Assembly: GCA_029261295.1 (NCBI GenBank)
Contig: JAJDBP010000002.1
Coordinates: forward strand, 1 to 64,000
Origin: Nitrospirales bacterium
GTDB lineage: Bacteria > Nitrospirota > Nitrospiria > Nitrospirales > UBA8639
Direction of reading: 5' to 3'
Length of the DNA stretch: 64,000 nucleotides
Below the pieces are notes generated by a model. The model was not told the DNA's origin and did not search any database. It saw nothing but the letters and a program-made list of their open reading frames with translations. Position numbers and translations under genes: made by a program. This document shows positions 33,935-41,781 of this stretch, piece by piece. Numbering within the stretch: the stretch's first letter is position 1; each line of letters starts with the position of its first letter.

Positions 33935-34574
33935 CATTGATGAGGCTCGCGTATTCGGCAAGGGCGTCGCGCAAGGTATGGACGGCACGGGAATAATGCG
34001 TCTTCACACTCCCAGTAGAACACCCCATGGCTTGGGCCGTTTTGGCGACGTCGAGCCCTTCCCACGCTCGTAATAAGAAGGCTTCTCGTTGACGAGGGGG
34101 AAGATTTTGGAGTGTTGCCTTGAGCAATGCCATGGCTCGGGTTTGGTCGAGCTGAGTGGCTGGATCGGACATGGAAAGGTCTGGAAACAATTCCCATGGT
34201 GATTCCGAGGTATCTTCGTTTTCTGGAGGTCCTGGGCCAAACCAGACGCGCCATCGCGTGCGCACCCAGGTTCGGCGCTGCCAGTCTCGAATTCCATTGT
34301 GCAAGATTTTGTAAAATAGCGGTCTCCATTCTGTTTCGGGTTTTTCGGGATAGCGTTGGATTAATTTGAGCATGGCCTCCTGAACTAAGTCGAGTGCCTC
34401 CTCTTGATCCCGAGTGGCAAATTGAGCCATTCGGAAAGCTTTCCGTTCGACATCCGAAAAAAACAGATCCCATGATCGGTGTTGGTCCAGCGTGTGGAAC
34501 TTTCCGCATGATGCCATTCGCCACGCTGTTGCGGCATCTCCATGCTCGATTGAATCGGTTAAGGAAAAACTCAC
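33927..34574 (-). CDS. ECF-type RNA polymerase sigma factor
   Basis: A 215-residue sigma-70 family protein with only regions 2 and 4. Region 2 includes RDQEEALDLVQEAMLKLIQRY (core binding and -10 recognition). Region 4.2 is LPPRQREAFLLRAWEGLDVA followed by the helix-turn-helix CSTGSVKTHYSRAVHTL. It heads an operon of three overlapping genes (33587, 33310, 32811) encoding membrane or exported products, so it probably responds to an envelope cue. A stretch of about 36 bases separates it from the 34611 gene upstream on the same strand. Confidence 0.9.
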   Translation of the reverse strand: MSFSLTDSIEHGDAATAWRMASCGKFHTLDQHRSWDLFFSDVERKAFRMAQFATRDQEEALDLVQEAMLKLIQRYPEKPETEWRPLFYKILHNGIRDWQRRTWVRTRWRVWFGPGPPENEDTSESPWELFPDLSMSDPATQLDQTRAMALLKATLQNLPPRQREAFLLRAWEGLDVAKTAQAMGCSTGSVKTHYSRAVHTLRDALAEYASLINET

Positions 34575-34610
34575 GGCCTTCGTGGTCGTGGAAGCGGACG
34601 ATTAGTGCCT

Positions 34611-35024
34611 CTATCGCCCACGAGAGTTTCTTTGGTCGAATCGACGGTTGAGTCGGTCCCCTTTACGATCCAATCGTTGGTTGACCCGATCGCCTTTCTT
34701 GTCCAATCGGCGATCAATCCGGTTACCCTTTCGTTCTAATCGATTTTCAATCTTATTTCCTTTTCGGTCAAGATGATTGGCGAGTTTGTCATGTCCGGCT
34801 GCGGCAGCTTGTTCAGATCTTTGATCAAGACGGTCATTTATCCGTGCCCCTTTCTGATCCAAACGTTGCTCAATTCGATCCCCTTTCCGGTCCAAATGCC
34901 GGTCAATCCTATCCCCTTTCCGGTCAAGGTGGCGGTCGATTCGATCGCCAAAATCTTGGCTGAAAGCTGGAGCTGCCATGGTAAAAGTTAAGAGGCTGGC
35001 GATGGTTAAAATGGGCATGTTCAT
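34611..35024 (-). CDS. Exported hendecad-repeat coiled-coil protein
   Basis: From the ATG at 35024 the protein has a signal peptide (LTIASLLTFTMAAPAFSQ), then about eight 11-residue repeats of the type D-R-x-I-D-R-x-L-D-R-K-G. The block is interrupted once by EQAAAAGHDKLAN. Eleven-residue periodicity fits a right-handed or straight helical coil with alternating acidic and basic faces. The mature protein is almost entirely made of Asp, Arg, Lys, Leu, Ile, Asn and Gly. The frame extends to 35120. It may belong to the sigma-factor unit downstream. Function unknown. Confidence 0.7.
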   Translation of the reverse strand: MNMPILTIASLLTFTMAAPAFSQDFGDRIDRHLDRKGDRIDRHLDRKGDRIEQRLDQKGARINDRLDQRSEQAAAAGHDKLANHLDRKGNKIENRLERKGNRIDRRLDKKGDRVNQRLDRKGDRLNRRFDQRNSRGR

Positions 35025-35341
35025 AGATGTTCCTCCAAGATACGGGTGATTGAGGTTTTCCTTATCTGACGTTCTCTTTACCGTAACGCTCTGAGGGAAA
35101 ATCGGTTGACAGGAATGCAAAAAATACCTTGAGTCGGAAGTCCATTCCTTCCAGCTATAGGGAAAACAAGCCGGTGAAGTTCTCTATCACCTCAAAAATG
35201 GGGTGGGATTTACCGGCAGGGCACCAGAGGGACTGGTGGAAGAATTCTCTAATAGATCCCGGCCAACCCCTGTGTTGTTTAGGGTGGAAGAAGGTATTAC
35301 TATTGTTCGAACATAATTCATCATTGATGAAAAGGATGGCC

Positions 35342-36643
35342 ATGATAATTCTCTCCAATATCGACAAACTGTATGACGGAACTTCGGCGACGAATGATGC
35401 CATTCACGAACGAATGGACATCTGGCTTGAGGATGGTCGAATCAAAGAAGTGCATCCACATAAGCCGACCCTTCCCAAGAGTTCGGAGGTGCAGATCATT
35501 GATTGTTCGGGCCACACCGTTACGCCTGGCCTCATTGATTGCCATGGCCATGTGACCTTGTGGGGCGTGGGCAATGAAAATCTTGATCGGATGAATTCAC
35601 CTGAAGCGCCATTTTGGGCCGAACGAATTCTGTATCGAACATTAGTACATGGCGGAGTCACCACGCTCAGAGACGTGGGGGGTGCCACTCAGGTTTTAAA
35701 ACGCTTGGTGGAACAAGGTGTTCTCCTTGGTCCACGCCTACAATTAGCGATATGTATGTTGTCGACAACCGGCGGACATGCGGATTTTCGAGGACCGGAC
35801 CGTTGTTGTGGGGAATTGTCTCGGCTATGGCCAGCAGGTCCTGGGCGTCCTTCTAGCATCGTAGATGGTCCTTGGGAATGCCGTAAGCGTGTGAGAGAAA
35901 TTGCGGCATGCGGAGGTGATCTGGTGAAAATTTGTGCAAGTCCTGGAGTAGTTTCTCCTTCCGATCATCTTGAGCATCGAGATTTTACCCTAGAAGAAAT
36001 GGAGGCCATATGTGACGAAGCAGCGGGACGAGGCATGTACGTGGCTGCTCATGCGCATAGCCACAGTGGGATTCGCATGGCTATTCAGGCAGGCGTGAAA
36101 GATATTCAACATATATCATTTATGGACGAGGAATTAGCCGAATTAGCCTATGTCAAAGGCTGTCGGGTAACTCCGACGTCTTGGGTGGGGCAACGCCTGC
36201 TGCAATCAGGGGAATTTAATGAATTTATTACCTCCAAAGTTCAGGCCGTGTCGGAAAGCCATGCTCGAGCGGTCAAGGTCGCGCATGCCAGTGGGTTGAA
36301 TTTATTAGTTGGGACTGATCCAGTCTTACCAGACATGCATGGTCGAAATTATATGGAATTAGTGGCGTTGATCCAGGAAGGCGTGCCGCCTTTAGTGGCC
36401 TGGTTTGGAGCAACAGGATTAGCGGCGGAGCAGCTCGGTCTCGCTGATTCTGGAACGTTGGCTGAGGGGCAACGGGCTGATCTTCTGATCTGCCAGGGAG
36501 ATGTGGTTGAAGACCCATCTCGGTTAGATAACGGGGCGTTAGTGGAGGTCGTGAAGGACGGCTGGGGCTATCGCAATGGATTCTCGGCCCTTCCCCAACA
36601 AACCTATGGGAGGGCCATGAATCAATCCCTTCAGACTAACTAG
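35342..36643 (+). CDS. Amidohydrolase-family metal-dependent hydrolase
   Basis: A 433-residue TIM-barrel hydrolase of the imidazolonepropionase/prolidase-like group. The metal motif is GLIDCHGHVT (His68, His70). The others are DLVKICASPG (bridging Lys), VAAHAHS and DIQHISF (His ligands) and LLVGTDPVLPD (Asp). The C-terminal beta sandwich is ADLLICQGDV. The open frame begins at 35129, but ATG 35342 has AAAAGG at the right spacing and is where the family normally starts. ATG 35327 is a close second. The substrate is not predictable. Confidence 0.87.
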   Translation: MIILSNIDKLYDGTSATNDAIHERMDIWLEDGRIKEVHPHKPTLPKSSEVQIIDCSGHTVTPGLIDCHGHVTLWGVGNENLDRMNSPEAPFWAERILYRTLVHGGVTTLRDVGGATQVLKRLVEQGVLLGPRLQLAICMLSTTGGHADFRGPDRCCGELSRLWPAGPGRPSSIVDGPWECRKRVREIAACGGDLVKICASPGVVSPSDHLEHRDFTLEEMEAICDEAAGRGMYVAAHAHSHSGIRMAIQAGVKDIQHISFMDEELAELAYVKGCRVTPTSWVGQRLLQSGEFNEFITSKVQAVSESHARAVKVAHASGLNLLVGTDPVLPDMHGRNYMELVALIQEGVPPLVAWFGATGLAAEQLGLADSGTLAEGQRADLLICQGDVVEDPSRLDNGALVEVVKDGWGYRNGFSALPQQTYGRAMNQSLQTN

Positions 36644-36671
36644 GGGAGAGGTAAAGGGTAAAGGTGCCTTC

Positions 36672-37268
36672 TTAGGCAGATTCCTCTGTTTTTGGGGTTG
36701 GTCCAATATCCTGCCCAGTTTCGTTTGCTTCCTCCATGTCCACCACGAGTGCGCCTTTTGGAGAATAAAATCCTTGCCCGTCAATTTGCACAATTCCGTT
36801 GCAATTTTCTTGAAAAAACTCCAAGATCCAGCCGTTAAAATCATACCCATCGTCGGTAATGTCGTTTTTGACCATTTGGGTGGTGGCAATAAAATGCGCT
36901 TTGCTGATGAACTCTGTGGCAATTTGCGCTTCAACGTCATCAAAGGCCGAGAGACGGTTGGTGAAACCGGTTTGCTCGGTTTCAAAGACATCTTGGTAAG
37001 TCCCTTTATTACGGATGCAAAAGAGTCGGATAGGTTGGCGGTCTCGATTATATCCTAATGAGATATGAACCCAATCCCAATCCTCTAGTGCCTCTTTTTC
37101 CATTTTAGGGATTAAGGGGGTTTGGTTTTTTGATTTAAGAAAATCCAGGAGAAGTTTTAAGGGGGGACTGTCTTCCCGAGAGCAAAAGACGCGGGAGTAA
37201 ATCAGTTCTTCTTTGTCTTCAGTCTCCGATTGTTGCGGGTTGGGAATAACCGGTAATTCTTTTCCCAT
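36672..37268 (-). CDS. Hypothetical protein, 198 aa
   Basis: A soluble acidic protein with a charged disordered-looking N-terminus and C-terminus. The core (WDWVHISLGYNRDRQPIRLF, VEAQIATEFISKAHFIATTQ) looks like a real alpha/beta fold, but I do not recognise the family. It is convergent with the amidohydrolase and divergent from the HU gene. No partner genes are nearby. Confidence 0.65.
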   Translation of the reverse strand: MGKELPVIPNPQQSETEDKEELIYSRVFCSREDSPPLKLLLDFLKSKNQTPLIPKMEKEALEDWDWVHISLGYNRDRQPIRLFCIRNKGTYQDVFETEQTGFTNRLSAFDDVEAQIATEFISKAHFIATTQMVKNDITDDGYDFNGWILEFFQENCNGIVQIDGQGFYSPKGALVVDMEEANETGQDIGPTPKTEESA

Positions 37269-37615
37269 AGTTAAGGCCTCATCCTGTATATTAAATGTGA
37301 AGAAAACGCGAAATGAATTCTATAGTCGTACTCTTTCAACGATTGCCTGACTACTTTACCGTGGGAAATGCCAAGGCAGCAAGGCAAAAACTCCAATGAT
37401 TTTCTCCTCAAACGAAGATTCCTCGCACTGGGCTTGTTTTTTGGTTGACAGTTTTTCTGTCTTTCGGTAGACTCTGCCGCCGTTGTTAGAAGAGGAACAC
37501 ATGTTCCTGTCGTACCTTGGATGAAGGTTACAAACAAGGCATCCCTTCCTTGAAAGTCTGAAAAACCAAAATGGGCTGTGTAACTAATCAATTTTAATGT
37601 GAGGAGGACGTCCGT
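37269..37615. other. Upstream region of the HU gene, no gene seen
   Basis: 346 bases between the hypothetical gene and the HU gene. A minus-strand frame runs through it but is the shadow of HU sequence. The HU ribosome-binding site (GAGGAGG) is at the right end. I see no RNA gene or repeat. Confidence 0.5.
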
Positions 37616-37906
37616 ATGGGAAAAGCCATGACGAAGTCGCAGATTGCCGATCACCTTGCCAAAAAGGCGGATATCACCAAGAAGACTGCTACGCAAATTC
37701 TTGATGATTTTGCCACCTTGGCGTACAAAGAAGCCAAGAATGCCTTTGTGGTACCAGGAATCGGAAAGCTCGTACTCGCACACCGGAAGGCCCGCATGGG
37801 TAGAAATCCACAAACCGGTGCGGCCATTAAAATCCCTGCAAAAAAAGTTGTGAAGTTCCGTGTCGCCAAGGCTGCCAAGGACGCTATTCTTGGAGTGAAG
37901 AAATAA
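37616..37906 (+). CDS. HU/IHF-family DNA-binding protein
   Basis: A 96-residue histone-like protein that bends and compacts DNA. The N-terminal helices (TKSQIADHLAKKADITKKTA) and the beta-arm region (GIGKLVLAHRKARMGRNPQT, then AKKVVKFRVAKAAKD) match HU, including the RMGRNPQTG tip that inserts into DNA. A strong GTGAGGAGG site lies before the ATG. A clear terminator follows at 37988, so it is monocistronic. Confidence 0.95.
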   Translation: MGKAMTKSQIADHLAKKADITKKTATQILDDFATLAYKEAKNAFVVPGIGKLVLAHRKARMGRNPQTGAAIKIPAKKVVKFRVAKAAKDAILGVKK

Positions 37907-37987
37907 GAGAGACGACTAGCGCTTCCAAAGTGGTTGGTACCTCTGAGGTGCCTCTCACTCCAGGCTTGAAGACAACACGATCTGTAG

Positions 37988-38022
37988 AAAAGCAGGGTCA
38001 GAAGTTCTGGCCCTGCTTTTTT
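37988..38022 (+). terminator. Rho-independent terminator of the HU gene
   Basis: AAAGCAGGGTCAGA pairs with TCTGGCCCTGCTTT (one G-T step), followed by a run of six T. It begins 82 bases after the HU stop codon. Confidence 0.88.
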
Positions 38023-38042
38023 GCGCACGCCATTCCCCTTTC

Positions 38043-38318
38043 CTAATACATTGCTGGCGTCAATCCGCTCTGCCCTAAGCCATCATGGGCCACGATTTGG
38101 ACGGCATCACCGTCATAGATCATGGTCGATTCGCTGGCAATGCGTTTGTTAACAGTCACCATCACTTTCTTCTCTTTTAACAGTTGAAAAATTTCTCGCA
38201 AAGGTTTGCCTTGTTTACGGATGAGCTGTTTGATCGTGATGGAATCATCTAATTCACACCCTAAGGAACGCTCTCCTTCAGGGGTTTGTAACTCCCCCAT
38301 TAACGTGATGGTCACCAT
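38043..38318 (-). CDS. MoaD/ThiS-family ubiquitin-like protein
   Basis: A 91-residue beta-grasp protein: VTITLMGELQ, then DSITIKQLIRK, and DGDAVQIVAHDGLG near the end. Sulfur carriers of this family finish with Gly-Gly for activation. Here the chain continues to SGLTPAMY and has no terminal GG, so it is either processed or not a sulfur carrier. No moa or thi genes are adjacent. It is convergent with the HU gene. Confidence 0.65.
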   Translation of the reverse strand: MVTITLMGELQTPEGERSLGCELDDSITIKQLIRKQGKPLREIFQLLKEKKVMVTVNKRIASESTMIYDGDAVQIVAHDGLGQSGLTPAMY

Positions 38319-38406
38319 AGATAGATAGTTCCTCTAAAAAATTAATAGTAAAATTATTGACTGTCAGTTGAATGAATGATCGTCTTTCGTCGATTTAGAT
38401 TGGTTG

Positions 38407-39222
38407 TTAGGGAACCCATGCAATGACACGTACTGGTGCTCCAGTTCCCCCCTTAATTTTCATGGGGAGAGCTGTCACTAACGCCCCATGAGGTGGCAGG
38501 CGCTCCAAATGGGCGAGATTTTCGATGGCAAAACGATTGGCTTTTCCAAGAATTTGATGCGCTGGAAAGGTGCGTGATTGCCCGGGATCAATACTGGCGG
38601 TATCAATGCCTATACCATAAATGGCGCGTTGATTCACTAAAAATGAAATAGACTCGCCAGAAAAACCTGGGAAATGGAGCGTGGCAGAGTCCTGAGGTGT
38701 CGGGCTCCCAAGGTAGCGAGCAGGGTCTGGCCAATATTGGCCCCAGCCTGTCCAAAGAAACACCATAGAGTTTTGAGGAATAGATCCGTACTGTTTTTCC
38801 CATTCGGCGATGTCATCGACCTGAAGCATATAATCGGGGTTTGAACTGGCTTGGGAACGAATATCCAAAACAATAACTTTTGCCGTCAAATGTGAAACGG
38901 GTATCTGATCGACACTCCAGCCTGATTCTGCAAAATGAATGGGAGCGTCAAGATGCGTTCCCCCGTGCTCCGAGGCGGAAAACACGCCTGAGGCATACCA
39001 GTATCCTTGGTGCGTATGGCCCCAACTAGACTGTTCCCAATGAAAGGGCGCATTGTTTGGCCAGTAAATCGTATGTTCGTCGAATGAATAGGAGAGGTCA
39101 ACGAAGGTTTCAGGGGGAGAAGAATGAGAGACACAGCCGGACAAGCCTAAAAATATGAGAAAAACACCGATGCTATCTCTTATGAACTTTGGGGGAAGAT
39201 GATTTCTTTGGAGAGTTCGCAT
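38407..39222 (-). CDS. Cyclase-family (kynurenine-formamidase-like) lipoprotein
   Basis: A 271-residue metal hydrolase of the 'cyclase' superfamily, which includes bacterial kynurenine formamidase. The signature is EHGGTHLDAPIHF (His-x-Gly-Thr-His-x-Asp-x-Pro-x-His) near residue 86. The N-terminus has a lipobox-like FLGLSGCVS, so it is probably a lipoprotein acting in the periplasm. The catalytic His/Asp set looks complete. The reaction is inferred from the family, because no tryptophan-catabolism genes are near. Confidence 0.82.
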   Translation of the reverse strand: MRTLQRNHLPPKFIRDSIGVFLIFLGLSGCVSHSSPPETFVDLSYSFDEHTIYWPNNAPFHWEQSSWGHTHQGYWYASGVFSASEHGGTHLDAPIHFAESGWSVDQIPVSHLTAKVIVLDIRSQASSNPDYMLQVDDIAEWEKQYGSIPQNSMVFLWTGWGQYWPDPARYLGSPTPQDSATLHFPGFSGESISFLVNQRAIYGIGIDTASIDPGQSRTFPAHQILGKANRFAIENLAHLERLPPHGALVTALPMKIKGGTGAPVRVIAWVP

Positions 39223-39399
39223 AGTGAAAACCCTATCAAGTTGAGAATCAATTCAGCAATGAGGCTTCCCAAAACACCTATTATTGGTATGTTCAAGGAA
39301 AACCGAGAGGTTTTGACTATGATGTCACATCGAAAATACTGGCAAGTGTACGCTATGATAATGATGGTGTTGACACCCCAGAATTAAGAAAGAGGTAAA

Positions 39400-39648
39400 A
39401 TGTACAAAATCATTATCATATTAGTTCTACTGATCATCATGTTCTATATGGTACGGCGAGCCGCTCAAGCCTGGATTGCCCCCAAACCGGATGAGGCGAT
39501 GCCCGGGAAAGATGTGATGATTCAAGACCCTGTATGTAAGACCTATGTGACGGCCGGAACGGCTATTATCGAAGAGGTCAGTGGTCAGAAGTATTATTTT
39601 TGCAGTCAGGATTGTGCCAAACACTTTCGGCGTGAAGGATCGGCATAA
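39400..39648 (+). CDS. YHS/TRASH-like metal-binding membrane protein
   Basis: An 82-residue protein with one N-terminal membrane segment (IIIILVLLIIMFYMV), then a YHS-like motif: MIQDPVCKTYVTAGTA, with KYYFCSQDCAKHF at the end. The three cysteines and the terminal His could bind a metal ion such as copper or iron. The start ATG follows AAGAGGTAAA. It stands alone. Confidence 0.8.
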   Translation: MYKIIIILVLLIIMFYMVRRAAQAWIAPKPDEAMPGKDVMIQDPVCKTYVTAGTAIIEEVSGQKYYFCSQDCAKHFRREGSA

Positions 39649-40014
39649 CTGAGAACTGAAAGTTGGCCCCCTCTCTTGGTGTATGAGAAATAGGTCGAGA
39701 ATGTGGGCAAATGGCTTGAGCCAGGGCACCCTTATGTTATTTGACGAAATTTCGAACAAGGCCTGGGTCTAGGAATTGCTTCGCTTCTATAGAAGACAGG
39801 ATGAGTGTCCACATACAGATTGCAAACTTTACCGAGAGCTCAAGGTAATAAGTATCGGCTATTTTTTTCTAGTGGTTTGACGCTAAAAGAAACTGCTTGA
39901 TTTGTGGGTCATGAGCAGTGTAGACCTAGTTGGCCTCTGTTTTTGGCTGTCGATTATGTGTATTGGTGACGGATAGTTTAGCGCTAAGCTCCTTGGTCGG
40001 TGTCCCGGTTTAAT
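39649..40014. other. Intergenic region, no gene seen
   Basis: 366 bases between the YHS-like gene and the end of the minus-strand TPR gene. I see no repeat, RNA gene or credible frame, and no strong terminator for the TPR gene. Confidence 0.45.
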
Positions 40015-41775
40015 TCAAGACGGAATCGACCCTCTCGACGATTGGGATGTGAGCCAGGATTTGAGATTCGAGAGGTCCTTTTCCCATGCCATATTTTCCG
40101 ACGACATGGTGGTGGCCTGCTCCATGATATCCACAGCGGCTTCGAAGCTTGCCTGCCCCTCCTCTTCATTTCCCATTTTCTTATAAGTCCGACCAAAATT
40201 GTAATGTGCTAGGGCCAGGTCGTGTTGCCAGTTAGCATTGGAAGGATCGCTTGAACCAAGGGTCTGGTAAATGGTGAGACTTTCCTGGTAGGCAGTTAAG
40301 GCCTCGTCGAGGCGGCCCTGGATTTGGGCAAGTTCGCCCACTCTATCATGAGCGAGGGCAAGGTTGCTCTGCCAATCAGCATTGGAAGGGTCGCTCGAAG
40401 CAAGGCGCTGAGAGATGGCGAGACTTTTGTAGAAGGCAGCTAAGGCGTCGTCGAGACGGCCCTGGGTTTGGGCAAGGGTGCCCACTCTATCATGAGCGAG
40501 AGCGAGGTCGCGCTGCCAGTTAGCATTGGAAGGATCGCTCGAAGCAAGGCGTTGACAGATGGTGAGACTTTCCTGGTAGGCAGTTGAGGCGTCGTCGAGG
40601 CGGTCCTGGGTTTGGGCAAGGATTCCAAGTCTAGCATGAGCGAGAGCGAGGTCGCGCTGCCAGTCAGCATTGGAAGGGTCGCTCGAAGCAAGGCGCTGAC
40701 AGATGGTGTGACTTTCGTGGAAGGCAGCTAAGGCGTCGTCGAGGCGGCCGTGGATTTGGGCAAGGGTGCCCACTCTGGCATGAGCACGGGCCAGATTGCT
40801 CTGCCAATCGGCATTGGAAGGATCGCTCGAAGCAAGGCGCTGGAAGATGGCGAGACTTTCGTGGAAGCCAGCTAAGGCGTCGTCGAGGCGGCCTTGGGTT
40901 TGGGCAATGTCGCCGATTGTTGTGTGAACGACAGCGAGGTCGCGCTGCCAGATGGCATTGGAAGGGTTGGTCGAAGCAAGGCGTTGGAAGATGGCGAGAC
41001 TTTCGCGGTAGGCAGTTAAGGCGTCGTCGAGATGCCCCTTTGTTCTGAGGATGGAACCGAGAAGGCCATTCGAGCGACCAATTCCTGGTAGATGGGATAC
41101 CGTGCGGGCGAGTTTCGCAACGTTTCGGGTTTCCTCCTCGAGCTGGGCACTTTCTCCACGAATATTACGGATCTCAAGTGGAGTGAGTAGCGCCTCGACT
41201 TGGGCTGATCCGGTGAGCCAGCCGGTGGCAGCCAATTCCTGCAGGGCAAGGGCGAGTGCATGGCGAAACTCGCGGCTTGCCAAACGGTCGCACTCCCGGT
41301 CAAGTTTCTCGCTTTCAGCGGCAGCGGCGGTCTGGTCAATAGCGAAGAGGTGGTATAGTGCCTCAATGCGAGCATGTGGCTCTGTGCCTTGGGCAACATA
41401 TGCACGAGCGCGAGTTGAAAGCGCCTTCCAGCGCATGGCGTCAGTTGTGCGCAGATGTTCGCGTAGGGCAAGCCGAGTGGCTTCGTGAACATTCACCGCA
41501 TGCTCCCCTCGTGCGGGGAAAGATTCGACAACGGTGAGTGCTTGTAGTTGACCGAGTAGGCGACCACTTTCTTCAGGTGTGGACTCAAGAAGAGCTGCGA
41601 GGAAGCCGTTGTCGCACCAATGGGGCACAGCGGCGACAAGCAACGCATCCTTGATCCTTGTCCGCTCCACTTCTGACAGCGCGTGATACGCGAGGTCTAC
41701 AGTAGCAAGTCCGAGAAGCGCCGTGCTGCCTTTTGCAGCCTGAAGAATGCGTAATTGTTCTGAAACAAAACCCAT
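40015..41775 (-). CDS. Winged-helix/TPR protein, apparent C-terminal half of a TIR-STAND protein
   Basis: A 586-residue protein. Residues 1-130 are helical (DLAYHALSEVERTRIKDALL, NVHEATRLALREHL) and resemble the winged-helix part that follows a STAND NTPase. Residues about 245-545 are at least six 48-residue TPR-like units ('ALAHdRVGtLAQtQGRLDDAL'). The frame is the same as that of the TIR-STAND gene at 41782-42918. Between them lie a TGA and two codons, and the ATG has no clear ribosome-binding site. It is therefore probably the broken-off second half of one protein. Confidence 0.8.
   Translation of the reverse strand: MGFVSEQLRILQAAKGSTALLGLATVDLAYHALSEVERTRIKDALLVAAVPHWCDNGFLAALLESTPEESGRLLGQLQALTVVESFPARGEHAVNVHEATRLALREHLRTTDAMRWKALSTRARAYVAQGTEPHARIEALYHLFAIDQTAAAAESEKLDRECDRLASREFRHALALALQELAATGWLTGSAQVEALLTPLEIRNIRGESAQLEEETRNVAKLARTVSHLPGIGRSNGLLGSILRTKGHLDDALTAYRESLAIFQRLASTNPSNAIWQRDLAVVHTTIGDIAQTQGRLDDALAGFHESLAIFQRLASSDPSNADWQSNLARAHARVGTLAQIHGRLDDALAAFHESHTICQRLASSDPSNADWQRDLALAHARLGILAQTQDRLDDASTAYQESLTICQRLASSDPSNANWQRDLALAHDRVGTLAQTQGRLDDALAAFYKSLAISQRLASSDPSNADWQSNLALAHDRVGELAQIQGRLDEALTAYQESLTIYQTLGSSDPSNANWQHDLALAHYNFGRTYKKMGNEEEGQASFEAAVDIMEQATTMSSENMAWEKDLSNLKSWLTSQSSRGSIPS
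40215..41040 (-). repeat. Tandem 144-bp TPR-coding repeats
   Basis: Six units of 144 bases (48 codons) with a motif such as GGAAGGATCGCTCGAAGCAAGG recurring every 144 bases. Neighbouring copies are nearly identical at DNA level, which indicates recent expansion or homogenisation. Confidence 0.85.
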
Positions 41776-41781
41776 AACAAA

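Noticed and set aside
40215-41040. Regular repeats every 144 bases that look array-like
   Set aside because: They are in-frame TPR-coding units with no short spacers, so this is not a CRISPR array. No cas genes are present.
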